64,000 nucleotides of DNA from Calliopum simillimum (lineage: Eukaryota > Arthropoda > Insecta > Diptera > Lauxaniidae), in NCBI GenBank assembly GCA_951812925.1, contig OX638369.1:26244533-26308532 (forward strand). Reading direction: 5' to 3'. Position numbers and translations under genes: made by a program. The stretch's first letter is position 1, and every line of letters begins with the position of its first letter. The notes beneath the pieces are model-generated. The model was not told the origin of the DNA. It ran no database searches and worked only from the letters and a program-made list of their open reading frames with translations. Below, piece after piece: positions 34,370 through 45,420 of this stretch.

Positions 34370-34660
34370 ACTCGTTACGCATCGGGGCGGATATATTATT
34401 ATGTGTAGCTGCTTTTTTTTAGAAGTGAGAAGGTCTTATACTGCAAGTTAAGAAATGCTTTGAGGACCAAGAAGTTAATATTTTTGGCTGGCCAAGTAAA
34501 TCCACAGACCTAAATTCGATTGAAAACTTATGGGGCGACATGAAAAGAAAGTAGCCAAGCCAATTGTTAGAGTGCGTGCAAAAAATATGATATGAAACTA
34601 CCAGAAGCATACCAATTGGAAAAGTTAAACACAAAATAGAGGTAGGTACACCGAGTAGTA
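34370..34660 (+). pseudogene. Tc1-like transposase C-terminal relic
   Basis: The plus strand reads KKCFEDQEVNIFGWPSKSTD followed by LNSIENLWGDMKRK (34452-34554). This corresponds to the end of the Tc1 DDE domain (WP.QSPDLNPIENLW), including the third catalytic Glu in IENLW. After an in-frame stop, CVQKI-YETT fits the family's following block. Upstream, GGDILLC resembles GGSIMVWGCF in another frame. Only the last third remains. A 91-codon minus-strand frame over the same bases is its shadow. Confidence 0.75.
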
Positions 34661-34664
34661 TCAA

Positions 34665-37150
34665 CCCAACAATGGGTAACATTTCGTTTTTCACTTATGG
34701 TATGTATTTTTCGTTAGAATTTTCAAATGTATCTACTATTTTGAGTATGTCAATTTTGATACATATCGTTCATTGATGTCAATTTATGTTACTTATGATA
34801 CTTATTAATATTATTTAATTTTCTTTGTGTGATTTATTATAAAGTCGTAATTTCCATTCCATACAAAAGAACATATCAAATGATCTAGTTTTTCAATTTA
34901 TGAGTTTTAATACCAACCATCGTAAACTTGCATTTTTATATATAAAACAGAAACTCAACAAATGTACAAAAACACTACAAATGCAAAGAGCTACTAAGCA
35001 TACCAATACATAGCACTACTTAACTCTAGCAGCAAATACTCAGTGCTCATTAATTATACCGCACAATAATGCAAGAGCGCATTAAAGCTTCAAATGCCTG
35101 AAACGCTTTTCAACATTTTCTTGATTATGATGAACTTCTTTATTAGTGACGTGTGCGCGCGCAGGCGCAGTTGTAGTTTGCAAGATGCAACTAAAAAGAA
35201 GTTGAAAAAAAAAAACCCGAAATAAAAGGGAAACCGAATGCGCTGCACGTTCGACAATAAATAATATTTTTTTTATTAAATGCTTATTGACAAAAAACAA
35301 AAAAAAAAAAGTTGATGATGACGATGATGAAAACAGGGGCAAAAATTATAGCAAAAGGATTGTGTGCATTCGAAATATATAGAGGACATCAAGTCAAGAC
35401 AATGAGACAGATACTTGTTTATTCGAAATGCGCCAGGGCAGACAGAGAGACAGACGACAGACAGACAGACATTGGTAGCATGAAAACATTTGTTAGCGGC
35501 GCTGTACGACTGCTTGTTCGTCTGTTTGCAATGGAATTTTGATCGCGATTGCAATCAAAGCGCATTTTCTTAACACGCTGATGGTGGAGCTTAGAAAATT
35601 CTGGTGGTATTCTGAAATATTAAAATTTTTATAAACTTTTAAGGTAAAAAACGCCATGAAAATAGTGAAGCGGACCTGAACTATTAAGATAGAAATTTGA
35701 ATTTGTTGAAAGATGCTTATTGATTCATGAAAATTCACCTCGGCTTTGGCGGCATATACTTCAAAGAAAAAGTCCAAAATACTCACGATATTGGTGCGCA
35801 ATTGTCATCACTGTTTTGTGAGGGAAGGCGTCCCTTTGAATAATCGTCATTAAGTTGTTTTTGCCCGTGCATCCAAACATTATCTGGAATTATCTTGATT
35901 ATTCTCGCAAAAGCTTTATGGGACGAACAAGCAACTTATGCTTGAACAAACTGCATTTTAGTTTGTTCATTTCTCTACTAATTCTCTTGTAGTATTTCAT
36001 TGCACAAACATCCTTTATGGCGAGAGCATGAGCACACCATTCTCAACCATTCTCAATATATCTTTTTCACCACATAAACTACTGCTGTGGTAGATTATGC
36101 GAAGTGGTGTGTTACATCTGCTATACTGTAAGCGTAGACTGTGGTAAAAGTAATACAAATCTACAAGAAGAGATGATTTATAATGGTTTGTGTATAGGAT
36201 AAAGTTTCCAAAGAAATTTCTTTTTCTCGCACTTAAGTGTTAAATCTTCAAACAGGAATGTATACCTTGAGAACTTGTGACAATTGTTGTATGTTTTTTG
36301 TTTTTTTTTTTTTGTTTTTGCAACAACTACTGTCAACTGTCTTGCAAACACATGTAGACATAAATGTCATATGTTCACAATGTATCACATGTACGTATTC
36401 TTTGATAAACACAATATTACAGAGAAAATACAACGCATGCAGGCCGGCGGCAGACGGACAAACAGACAGACAGGCAGTCATATAAGTTGACAGGCGCACT
36501 TTTTTAATCGATTATCATTTTTAATAATCGATTTCGATTCCAAGTTATTTTGTGTGTGGAAATATGTGCGCACTTAACTCTGGTAGACCAACCTTAAGTG
36601 CTGCTGTTGCTTCTTCAAGTCTCTTAAAGGACTCTTAAAATGGACATGTTTAATGACATTTCTTTGACGTTTATGAGTTGCAGTTTTATGCTGTAAAGTT
36701 TCTTTTTTTGCCTTTTCCTTAATATGCATTGTGGTACCTTCCTACCTACCTTATACCCGAGTATTATAATAATGCATTACTTTATTGTTATTATTATTTT
36801 TTATTTATGTTTTAATTGTAAAAATCTGCAATGAACTGAAAATTCTAAATGAAATCATTAATTCATCACCGTCTATTTTTCTGTCTGATCAGTGATGATT
36901 TGTGTGCTTCATAGTTTTCCTTTCTCTGATTATTTTTTTCCAAACGGCGGCGGCGTCATCCAGTCAGTCATTTAATGTATTTTTACATTGATTTATGTGT
37001 GATTTTACATCGATTTTAGTTGTTCGCTCAATTTTGCTGCAAAAATTTGTTATACAACTTGATGGAACATAATGAATTTGTTATAATAAAAGTCGTTGGA
37101 GAAGGAAAGACATTTGTTTTCAAATATTTTTTTTTTATTAAAGCTGTTAC
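34665..37150. other. Non-coding unique region
   Basis: AT-rich unique sequence with short simple repeats: GACAGACAGAC near 35450-35470, GACAAACAGACAGACAGGCAG near 36456-36476, and GATGATGACGATGATGA near 35312. No gene recognised. Confidence 0.4.
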
Positions 37151-37161
37151 TTCTTCTTTAA

Positions 37162-37231
37162 CCCTTTCAACCCGGCTGGGACAATATATCCCAATTTACA
37201 TATATGTATTGTCCCAGCCGGGTCGAAAGGG
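37162..37231. mobile_element. piggyBac-type MITE, 70 bp
   Basis: TTAA (37158-37161) and TTAA (37232-37235) flank a near-perfect palindrome with tips CCCTTTC(A/G)ACCCGGCTGG, then GACAATA. A TTAA target duplication with ends starting CCC is the hallmark of piggyBac elements. It is too small to encode anything. Confidence 0.85.
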
Positions 37232-37256
37232 TTAAAGCAAATATTCAAATTCTGAA

Positions 37257-38776
37257 CAGTGCTGTCGTTTTGAAAAGTTTGAGCGAAGTGAAATTTTGTA
37301 AAAAGTGAAGTGTTGCGAAGTAAAATTCTGAAAAAGTGAAGTATTAGCGAAGTGAACACAAAAATCACAATTTTATTTATTCAATTCATTCATTTTTATG
37401 CTACACGTAACAAAATTTGATAATATATTTTAAAAAAATAGATAAAAATAAATAAAAAAATTCTTAGGTCAAAAATTTACCGAAATATGGCCGGCCACTC
37501 AAACATGAAAATTTTGTTTATGCGGTCTAAAAAACGGTTTTTACTCAAAACAGGGCATCTTACGAAAAAAGTGTATAAGGCAAAAAATGCTTACAATAGT
37601 CCAAGAAATACGTGTGAATTTTTTTCAGAATTTTTTGGAACTTTTTTAATTTTTAAAAATTATAAAATGTACCCAAAAATTAAACGTATTCTTTAAATAA
37701 TTCTAAGTATTTTAGACATTATACACTAGACTGCTTCATAATTTTTTTTTTGCTTCCGATTTGCTTTCCAACAAGTTTTTTTGTTAAAATGATAGAAACT
37801 AAAAATTCTGGTGCAAGGAGAGCCCATAATATTAACATTTACTGGTGGCGCATCGTATTTCTTTGTTTTAAGCATGAAAGAGTACTCTTCTTAACACTTT
37901 TGTATATATCTCGTGAAAGAGAAAGCGCAGACAAATGAGACTGGTACCATTGGAAAGAACATACAATTTTTCATAAAAAAGTTTATAATAATTTTTTTCG
38001 TAAAGATGTTTCTTAGCTTTAAAGCGAAATATTTAGTTTCAAAACGATTTTAAACTTTGAAAGCTAAAAAACTACCGAAGTAACATCTTTACGAAAAAAA
38101 TGATTATAAACTTTTTTATGAAAAATTTTATGTTCAATCTAATGGTAGCAGGATCATTTGTCTGCTCTTTCTCCTTGACGAGATATGTACAAAAGTGTTT
38201 AGAAGAGTGCTCTTTCAAACTTAGAACAAAGAAATACGATGCGCCACCAGTAAATATTAATATTATGGGCTCTCCTGGCACCAGAATTTTTAGTTTCTAT
38301 CGTTTCCACAAAAAAACTTGTTGGAAAGCAAATCGGAAGCAAAAAAAAAAATTATGAAGCAGTCTATTATACACTTTTTTCGTAAGACGCCTTTTTTTTT
38401 GAGTAAAAAAAATTTTTCCGACCACTTCAAAAAAATTTAATGTTCGAGTAACCATATTTCGGCCAATTTTTCACCAAAAAATTTTATAACGAAGCGTTTT
38501 AAAGGAAATTTTATCTACTTTTATGATATTCTGTTATATCTTTACCTATCTCTGACCCTAAAACAGTTATAGACAAACAAATGAGTTTTCAGTCAGGAAA
38601 GGCTTCGGGCATACAGAAAAGTATGTTTCTGAACTCTCATAAAAAGAATAGACAAATTTTAAGCCAAATTTTGTGTTGAAGAAAAAGTGAAGTGATTTTA
38701 TGAAAGGGGGAGTGGCGAAGTGTTTTTGATATAAAAGGAGCAAAACGCTTCAATTGAAGTGTAAACGACAGCACTG
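37257..38776. mobile_element. hAT-type non-autonomous foldback element, 1520 bp
   Basis: Inverted ends CAGTGCTGTCGTTT (37257-37270 and 38763-38776) are flanked by a perfect 8-bp direct repeat ATTCTGAA (37249-37256 and 38777-38784). CAG-type ends with an 8-bp duplication define the hAT superfamily. Subterminal GCGAAGTG/CACTTC-like repeats are present on both sides. Inside lies a second, long inverted repeat: about 37478-38010 against about 38083-38465, axis near 38047. Its landmarks include CCGAAATATGG, GCGGTCTAAAAAA-type sequence, ACTGGTGGCGCATCGTATTT and CGTAAAGATGTT. The left inner arm has about 150 extra bases. No transposase frame is present. Confidence 0.92.
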
Positions 38777-38784
38777 ATTCTGAA

Positions 38785-39060
38785 CCAGTTTGAAAGCATG
38801 TGATCCCCCAATGGAGATTATGCATGCATATATTCTTCTGGTATAATGATATGATTGCTTTTCTCGTGTAGTCACGTCATCCTCCGACCCCTGGAGCTTA
38901 AGAATAACAACATTTCCTCAACTTTTCTGCAAAAATAGCATATTACTGCCGATTAAATTAACAGAACAAAATAATAAATCTGTAATTTTTCATCCAATCT
39001 TGGTCCGCAAGGGCTATTGATAAAAATAATAAGAGGTGAACTTTTATAATTGTTAAGTTA
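38785..39060. other. Unique spacer
   Basis: Nothing recognised between two mobile elements. Confidence 0.4.
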
Positions 39061-39064
39061 TTCG

Positions 39065-39900
39065 CGTACGACGAATTTCGCCCGACGAATATTCGCTGTC
39101 AAAAATAAAACATACAAGAGTTTATGAAACTGAACACAACCACACCGGACGACGAAATTCGCCAGACGAATATTCGTCGCAATAGAACTAGTTTTAATTT
39201 TGTCGCCGGCGGCAGCGATTTTTAAAAATGTCAAACTGGAAAATTACGTTTCAAATGTAAAATTTTTAGATTTTTTAGTAGAAATTCAAAGAAAATGAGA
39301 TTTTATAAAATATTTATATATTAAAATTGTCATCAGAAAACATAAACAACAATTTAAAATAAAAACAACTATTGCCGTCGTCACTCTGATTGTGTTTAAC
39401 AGAGCGAACTTCGTTGACGAATTTTCATTGACAGCGAATAGCGAACGGTCCATAGAATACGTCACGTCGTTTTATTCAACTGAGTGCGACGCGTTTGACG
39501 AAGAAGCCTGGTCCAATGAATACTTTGAAAACGGATTAAAACATCAAAATTCTTTTTATAATATTAATTTCAAATTTTAATTTTGCACTTGCACAGCTCC
39601 GATAATTTTTTATTCACACTTTATTTCAAAAAATAAATGAAAAACGACAAAGAAAAAAAAACAACAAATGAAATTGAAAATTAATTTGTTTTACGATTGT
39701 CAACTCAAACGACACGTCGCGACGTACGTCGAAAGTTGGGCAACTTTTGTACGTTGCGTTAACGTAGACGTATTGATTGGGTCACACTTGATATAAACTT
39801 ACATTTTTAACTTAGCTGTCAGTTGAACAAAACGACGTGACGTACTCGACGTACTGAATGGACCGTTGCCTAATATTCGTCGGGCGAATTTCGTCGTACG
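39065..39900. mobile_element. Complex TIR element with CGTACGACGAA ends
   Basis: The left end CGTACGACGAATTTCGCCCG, then ACGAATATTCG, is mirrored by CGAATATT-like and CGGGCGAATTTCGTCGTACG at the right. A third copy of the same block lies at 39146-39180. A separate inverted pair, ACGGTCCAT..., GTCACGTCGTTTT(A/G)TTCAACTG, lies at 39444-39482 and 39830-39866. The element is therefore built of nested inverted repeats. No long coding frame. The superfamily is unassigned. Confidence 0.65.
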
Positions 39901-39920
39901 GTCCAATTGTGTTTAAGCTA

Positions 39921-40069
39921 TAACCCCTACGCCAGGTAAGTATGCTTCCAGCCGCCCAGCAAGCATGTCTTAAGCATAATTTTATATAAACTAAATGAGA
40001 ACTATACATACAAAATACGACAAAAATTTTGTTCGATGAAAAATTTTACTTGGTGGTGGTTGTTTTTGT
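39921..40069 (+). repeat. 149-bp dispersed direct repeat, copy 1
   Basis: It differs at about 3 of 149 bases from 48062-48210. It starts TAACCCCTACGCCAGGTAAG, which contains a consensus-like splice donor (CAG/GTAAGTA). Both copies end at TGGTGGTTGTTTTTGT. Confidence 0.9.
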
Positions 40070-40471
40070 ACTTAAAGGCTTATAAATTGAAAAGTTGGGA
40101 TCCAACTGAAAAATGTTACTGACTAAAACTAAATTAACTGTTTGAGGTTTTTTTATATGGGTGATTTTCCGAAAAATGAACCATTCATTGTCCCGAGGCT
40201 CAAAATAATGTTTAAATTTAAAATTTGATATTTCAACTATTTAAAACAGATACTTAAGTAAGCTTATTTACAAATAGCTTAAAAACGAAAAAAGAATTCT
40301 TAATATTTTATTATGAAATTTAACATGAAGTATTAAAACTCACTCTCCCACCTGTCCCTAACCATTTCTTAGTGCACTAAATTTGCTCGTTTCGTACATT
40401 ACGCTTTTTTCTAAAAAAACGTGAATGACATTGTTTGCATATATATTTCAGTTACTCTTCGAAAAAATATA

Positions 40472-41378
40472 TGTAGAGTAGAACGGGGCAATGTCGTGCA
40501 CTCAACTTTGACATGCTCGTAAAGCCGTACATCTCAAGCGAATGCGACGAGTAAGCATCCGATCGAAAGATAATTTCGTTGGTTACATCCATGTGTAACA
40601 ACATTTGTGTAGCGAGAAATTGTGTTTGTGTAAGTGACGAAAAAAAAAATGTGCACGACATTACCACCCTCAAAATTTGTGGGGTAATGTCGTGCATTGT
40701 TTTCCGAGTATAGTAAAGGTACCAAAATGTGTGAGAAATGATAGGTAGTAGTTCTATTAGAGGAGATTTAGCATTATCATATTTTTATTCATTATTGTAC
40801 AAGTGTGAAATACATAATATGTTGTGTGGAGTAGAACGGGGCAATGTCGTGTACTCAACTTTGACATGCTCGTAAAGCCGTACATCTCAAGCGACTGCAA
40901 CGAGTAAGCATCTGATCGAAAGATAACTTCATTGGTTACATCCATGTGTAACAACATTTGTGTAGCGAGAAATTGTATTTGTGTAAGTGAATGTGCACGA
41001 CATTACCCCAATGGTCGTTTTAAAGGTCAACTTCGATAACTCGGTGAAGCCCAACATTTTTTTCGAAAACCAAATACTTCTTTTCTTTGGCAGGATATTT
41101 CGTTTCAGAAAACACTTACCTGGTATATTTTCCCGGAAGGAAAATTATTTTTCTGACCCGATAAAAAAACACTTTTATCGTCCCGAAAGCGTGCGTTTTG
41201 AAAAAAAGGTTACTCTGTAGAGACGAACTGGTGAAAATTGCTAGTATTATATGCATAAGCTCAGTAGATCAGCAGGTCCCTACCTTACAAACAGTTGGTA
41301 AATCATTCAATTCTTTGGGCTAAAACAGCCAGTGCACGACATTACCGCCTGCACGACATTACCCCGTTCTACTCTACA
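40472..41378. mobile_element. TIR element with TGTAGAGTAGAACGGGG ends, partly duplicated
   Basis: The left end TGTAGAGTAGAACGGGGCAA, then TGTCGTGCA, is mirrored at the right by TGCACGACATTACCCCGTTC, then TACTCTACA. A second left end (GGAGTAGAACGGGGCAATGT) starts near 40829 and is followed by about 180 bases nearly identical to 40480-40660, so the left part occurs twice in tandem. Extra GTGCACGACATTACC blocks lie near 40651, 40994 and 41334. No transposase frame. Confidence 0.75.
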
Positions 41379-41624
41379 TTTTTCAAATATTGAGTTAAAA
41401 GAGATCTGAAAGTAAAGGAAAGAGATGACTCAGTTCTTTTTTAAAAAATTTAAAAACTTTTTAGAGGACACAAGTGTGTGTCATTCTCCCTGTTTGTTTG
41501 TTTTTTGTATCGCTATACATGTTTTTTTACTTTTAAATAATAAAATCAATAAACAATTAGAGTTAGTTTCCATCAGTTTCAAGTTTTTTAATAATAGTTG
41601 CTATTTTCATTGTGATATTACTTT

Positions 41625-41748
41625 TGCAACATTTTTTCATTCTCCCGTCAAGTCATTCTCTCGTCTATTCACTCCCCCGTCTAGTCATACTCCCGTCTAG
41701 TCACTCTCCCGTATAGTCATTCTCCCTTCTAGTCATTTTCCCGTTAAA
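41625..41748 (+). repeat. Minisatellite CTAGTCATTCTCCCGT, about 16-17-bp unit
   Basis: About seven units of (T)CTCCCGTCTAGTCA(T/C) with small variations. A 91-codon plus-strand frame runs into it without any recognisable domain. Confidence 0.8.
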
Positions 41749-42109
41749 ATTTACTTCGGGGGCATGGTTCTCTTACTAGAGATTGTTTTTTATTGGTTAA
41801 TTCATAAGAATAGATGAACTAATTTTCTTTTATATGATAAGGGGCTGTCCATAAGCCTCGCGACGCTTCAACTTAAATTTTTAGGGTAACCACCTGTTGC
41901 CATTAAAAATTTAAATTTAGTCAAAACAAAGTAAAAGTTGGATTTGTAAAAAGTTTATTTCAGCGTTTTGAGTCCAAAATTTTATTTTAATTTTTTAAAT
42001 AATTGGTTAAGCGAAACTTAAAAAAAAAACATATGGCAACCTGAAAGTTTGTGTTCATTTATCAAAAAGGTTCCAGAAAATAAGGTCAACATATTCTGTA
42101 TCTTCTTGG

Positions 42110-42720
42110 GGACAAAATAAGGCATGTTTTGGTACATTTTTCGGAGAGTCACCCATATATTCACCTCCCGAGTCGATATAGCCGTGTTCGTCTGGCTGGC
42201 TGGCAGTCTGTCCGTGGAAAACATTTTGATATTTTTTGAAAGCAAGATATTTTGATGAAATTTTGTTCACTGCCTCCATAGTCAAAGTTAAAGCGTGGAA
42301 TTGCAAATGAGTCAAATCGATCAACGGACACGCCTACCACCCATAAGAAAAAATATTCAAAACGCAATATTAACAGCATTATTTACGATCATGCAACCAA
42401 AATACACAAAAATACTGGGGATAGTAAATTTAAACTCTGAGAAAAAACTAGGTTATTTCGAAAAAGGGAACATGGTACCTTCCATGTTAGCAAAAGTTTC
42501 AAAATGCTGTAGTGCAAGCATTATTTGAGCCTTATACCAAATTTTACGCAGATACTGAGTATATCAAATGAAAGCTGTGATCAGAAGCTTGGTTGATCCG
42601 GACAAGAGTGGAGAACGTGGCACCTCCCATACACTCAAAGTTTTCGAAATGCTGCAGCGCAAGCCGTATTTGAGTTAATGCAATCAAATTTGAAATAGCT
42701 TTAAGTAGAACTCAAAAATG
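42110..42720 (+). mobile_element. DINE-1-like element, truncated and decayed copy
   Basis: It is alignable by landmarks to the fuller copy at 56483-57295: CACCTCCCGAGTCGATATAG followed by CC(G/A)TGT(T/C)CGTCTG, GGCTGGCTGGC, CACTGCCTCCATAGTCAAAG, GATCAACGGACACGCCTACC, and two GTGGCACCTCCCAT-type blocks. The canonical start is missing. Confidence 0.7.
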
Positions 42721-42724
42721 TGTT

Positions 42725-43950
42725 ATTTACACTTTTGAGCAAGGATATCTCAGATTCGTAACTAAGATGTCTCAATCCACTAAAAAGGTCTATCAAAATC
42801 AGGGATTGAAAATCACGTCATGGATGCGTAGGGGGTTGGAGATAAAAACAGTTTTCTGAGCTCATATTTTACAGACTCAAGTAGCTCCATCTCAATTTAG
42901 CAAATAAATTTCAAAGCACCCAATGTTACTGATCAACTTAGCTTCGAAGCATTTGCACAGACCGTAAAATATGAGGTAAGCTTTGCATGTGGTGAAATCA
43001 GCATCTACTAAAGTCATGACGGCTGAGTCAATGGTGAATGTGTGCATGTGTTTATGTATTGCATAATGGTGAATTACTAAATACGATGTATGGAACCTAA
43101 AAGAGCTTTCTAGAAAATACTTATTAAACTAAGGTATTACTTTAATTAAGAAATAAAATATGTAAAAAAACAACTTGTACACGATAAATGGCCAAGCCCG
43201 GAAATGAATTAATTGTCACTTTATGTGACACAATCAGCAAACAATTAGACACTATACACATGTGTATGTAGGTATTTTTAAATCTTCCACAATGTCCACA
43301 TTTTCCAAAGTTCTTTCACTTTACATTTTGTCGGTGACAAAAAAAATCTTTTAAATAAATTTACTATTTATATAAAAAAAAAAAAAACAAAACAAAGAAA
43401 AAATTCAGTCAGCAACTACTTAGATGAACCATAGTCTGGCTAAACACCATGCACCATAGTTGTAATATTTTTAGTTCAAATAATTGTGGCGTGCTCTAGA
43501 CGTGGAGCTACATTTCGGCGAGCAGATGTCTGTCTAATGTTGTCGCCAAAAAGTTATTCAACTTTGCATTTATTGTGACATCCAAATAAGAAACCAGAAA
43601 ATGAAAAAATTTAAAAATGAAAAATAGATTTTCTTAGCCATAGCGCTGCTCATCCTCATTCTTAGCCTGCACCATAAAGAAGTATTCTGTATTGCATGGA
43701 TTGTGCACTCTACCAGATTGTGTGCGTTGCATTATTCTGAATGAAAATCTTTTTTTTTGCAGCTTTAACATTTCGAAATCTAGCGCCTGCCTTGTTCAGC
43801 AAAACTGTTACGCATAATTACAACAGCCTATGCCTATGCTCCTTATGATGTCAACTTGCAATTCAGTTGAAATATTTTCAAATTTTTCTAAGGAATTCCT
43901 GAGATTTATAGGAGATTTGGTTTAGTTCATACAGTTTACGTGTCGAGATA
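42725..43950. other. Non-coding, nothing recognised
   Basis: AT-rich sequence with an A tract at 43374-43388. No feature supported. Confidence 0.4.
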
Positions 43951-43972
43951 ATGCTACAATTACTCACTCAGT

Positions 43973-44055
43973 ATATTCACTTTGTACGTTAGTGTGTAAT
44001 ACATAGAAGGTGGGCGTGGCAGCTATGGCAAATGAATATGTATATATCGCACGGA
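43973..44055 (+). repeat. DINE-1-like 5' fragment
   Basis: It carries CAGTATATTCACTTTGT, GTGTGTAATACATAGAAGGT and GGGCGTGGCAG(C/A)TATGG. This parallels the start of the copy at 56483 (GGGTATATTCACTTTGTCC ... GGAGGCGTGGCAGATATAG). Short truncated remnant. Confidence 0.55.
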
Positions 44056-44237
44056 GAAAAATCAGTGTCATAAATTATACTCGACTCGGGTAGTAAAAAA
44101 ATTAAAGTAAGTAACACCAAATTTCAAACATAAATTACCTTATCTTTTATAACCATTTTGATTTGATAATTCTAGTAAAAATATTTATGTTTGAACAGAC
44201 ATTTGCTTAATATACAAATTTTATACCTCTGCATCAT

Positions 44238-44357
44238 AATGGTCAGTGGTGTAGAGGTCTAACAGTTTGTAATTATAAGTAAAATAAAATTTTTCTCTAC
44301 CTATACATATCACATGTATGGATCCCGGTTCGAATCCTAGCGTGGTCACTTTTTTTT
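44238..44357 (+). other. tRNA-like pol III unit, possible SINE head
   Basis: TGGTGTAGAGG (44247-44257) fits the A box consensus TRGYNNARNGG. GGTTCGAATCC (44328-44338) is an exact B box, and a T run (44349-44355) could end transcription. The boxes are about 70 bases apart, longer than in most tRNAs. The acceptor and T stems pair poorly, so this is not a functional tRNA gene. It may be a tRNA-derived SINE head or a tRNA pseudogene. Confidence 0.4.
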
Positions 44358-44359
44358 GT

Positions 44360-45035
44360 TTCTGTTTTTTTTTTAACTCTACAGTAAATATCACTTAAAT
44401 TTTTACAAAAAAAAAAAAATACTAGACTATAAGATTATTCAAAAATTCTGAATTTTATGAAACAGTAAGGTAAAATTTATTTTATTTTTGCAACTCTCAT
44501 ATACTTATGTATGTACAAGCAAAAACTACAAAACACTTTACTCAAAGAGTTTTGAGTGCTTTTAGATTTTCACGAGCAATTTAAATGTTTCTACGATGTA
44601 GGGTATGTGTATTTCGGATTAGCTGTACATAACACCCTAATCAGTTTTATATTCACATCTTCCGGCGGAAGTCGGAACTATTTTAGGAGCAAATATGATT
44701 TTATACGTTTCTTGCCTTACAAAAATGTTCTCGCATGATGAATTTCACCAAATTAGCATGCAAATATTCAGTACGCACTTAATATCAGAAGCTGAAGAAG
44801 AAAATAAAAATCATAGTGCCTTGAGGAACATACATATGTATTTGTCCATGATATTGATATTTTAAAATCGTACTCAAGGTTTTTGTTAATTGGTAGAAAT
44901 TGGGAGATTGTAGAACACTTAAAATTACAATCTACCAAGAAACATTTTTTTTTTTTCTAATGCAAACGTTTTATTTTTCATACATATAAATAATTTTAAT
45001 ATGCATTCTGTAGACTTGGAATGAGCATTCAAGAT
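44360..45035. other. AT-rich non-coding
   Basis: Poly-A/T tracts and unique sequence. Nothing supported. Confidence 0.4.
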
Positions 45036-45040
45036 AGCCA

Positions 45041-45420
45041 TCAAATAATCTTTAACATATGTTCATTAAATTGAATGATTTTTGCAATTTTCGCTACATC
45101 TAAGGCTGGATAGCAGAATCCATCCTCAGCGTCAATTGCATTCGCAGCGATCGCTCAGTTATTCTCGATTTGATTTTCAATTTCAGCACCTAAAACTGCG
45201 TTATTATATAAAATTGACGTTGCTCTAATTTCAACTTCATTTTCCAAGTCCACAAGAGTGAGGCTCCGCATTCTACTCTGAAGCATCTAATCTCTGAGGA
45301 ACCAGTTCTAACTTAAGGACTTGAGGCACTTGATCAATTTGCCCTATAATGTCATTTAGAACGGCAACGAACTTTACTTTTAAAGTGCTTACTGCAGACA
45401 TTAGTAAGATCCTTCCCAAT
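45041..45420 (-). pseudogene. Unrecognised coding relic, two frames
   Basis: The minus strand has coding-like sequence in two adjoining frames. The first (about 45420-45273) reads LKVKFVAVLNDIIGQIDQVP and LKLELVPQRLDASE before a stop. One base out of phase, the second continues MRSLTLVDLENEVEIRATSI, AVLGAEIENQIENN, one TGA, then AIAANAIDAEDGFCYPALDV to AKIAKII near 45070. Balanced amino-acid composition and only one stop over about 75 codons argue for a real former gene broken by a single-base shift and a nonsense change. I do not recognise the protein. It could be a host pseudogene (processed, as no intron is visible) or part of a mobile element's gag-like protein. It abuts the TIR element at 45415. 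Confidence 0.45.

Noticed and set aside
34419..34694. 91-codon minus-strand frame
   Set aside because: It is the antisense shadow of the Tc1-like IENLW fragment on the plus strand.
44238..44357. Functional tRNA gene
   Set aside because: Despite A and B boxes, the acceptor and T stems do not pair and the box spacing is long. Kept only as a tRNA-like unit.
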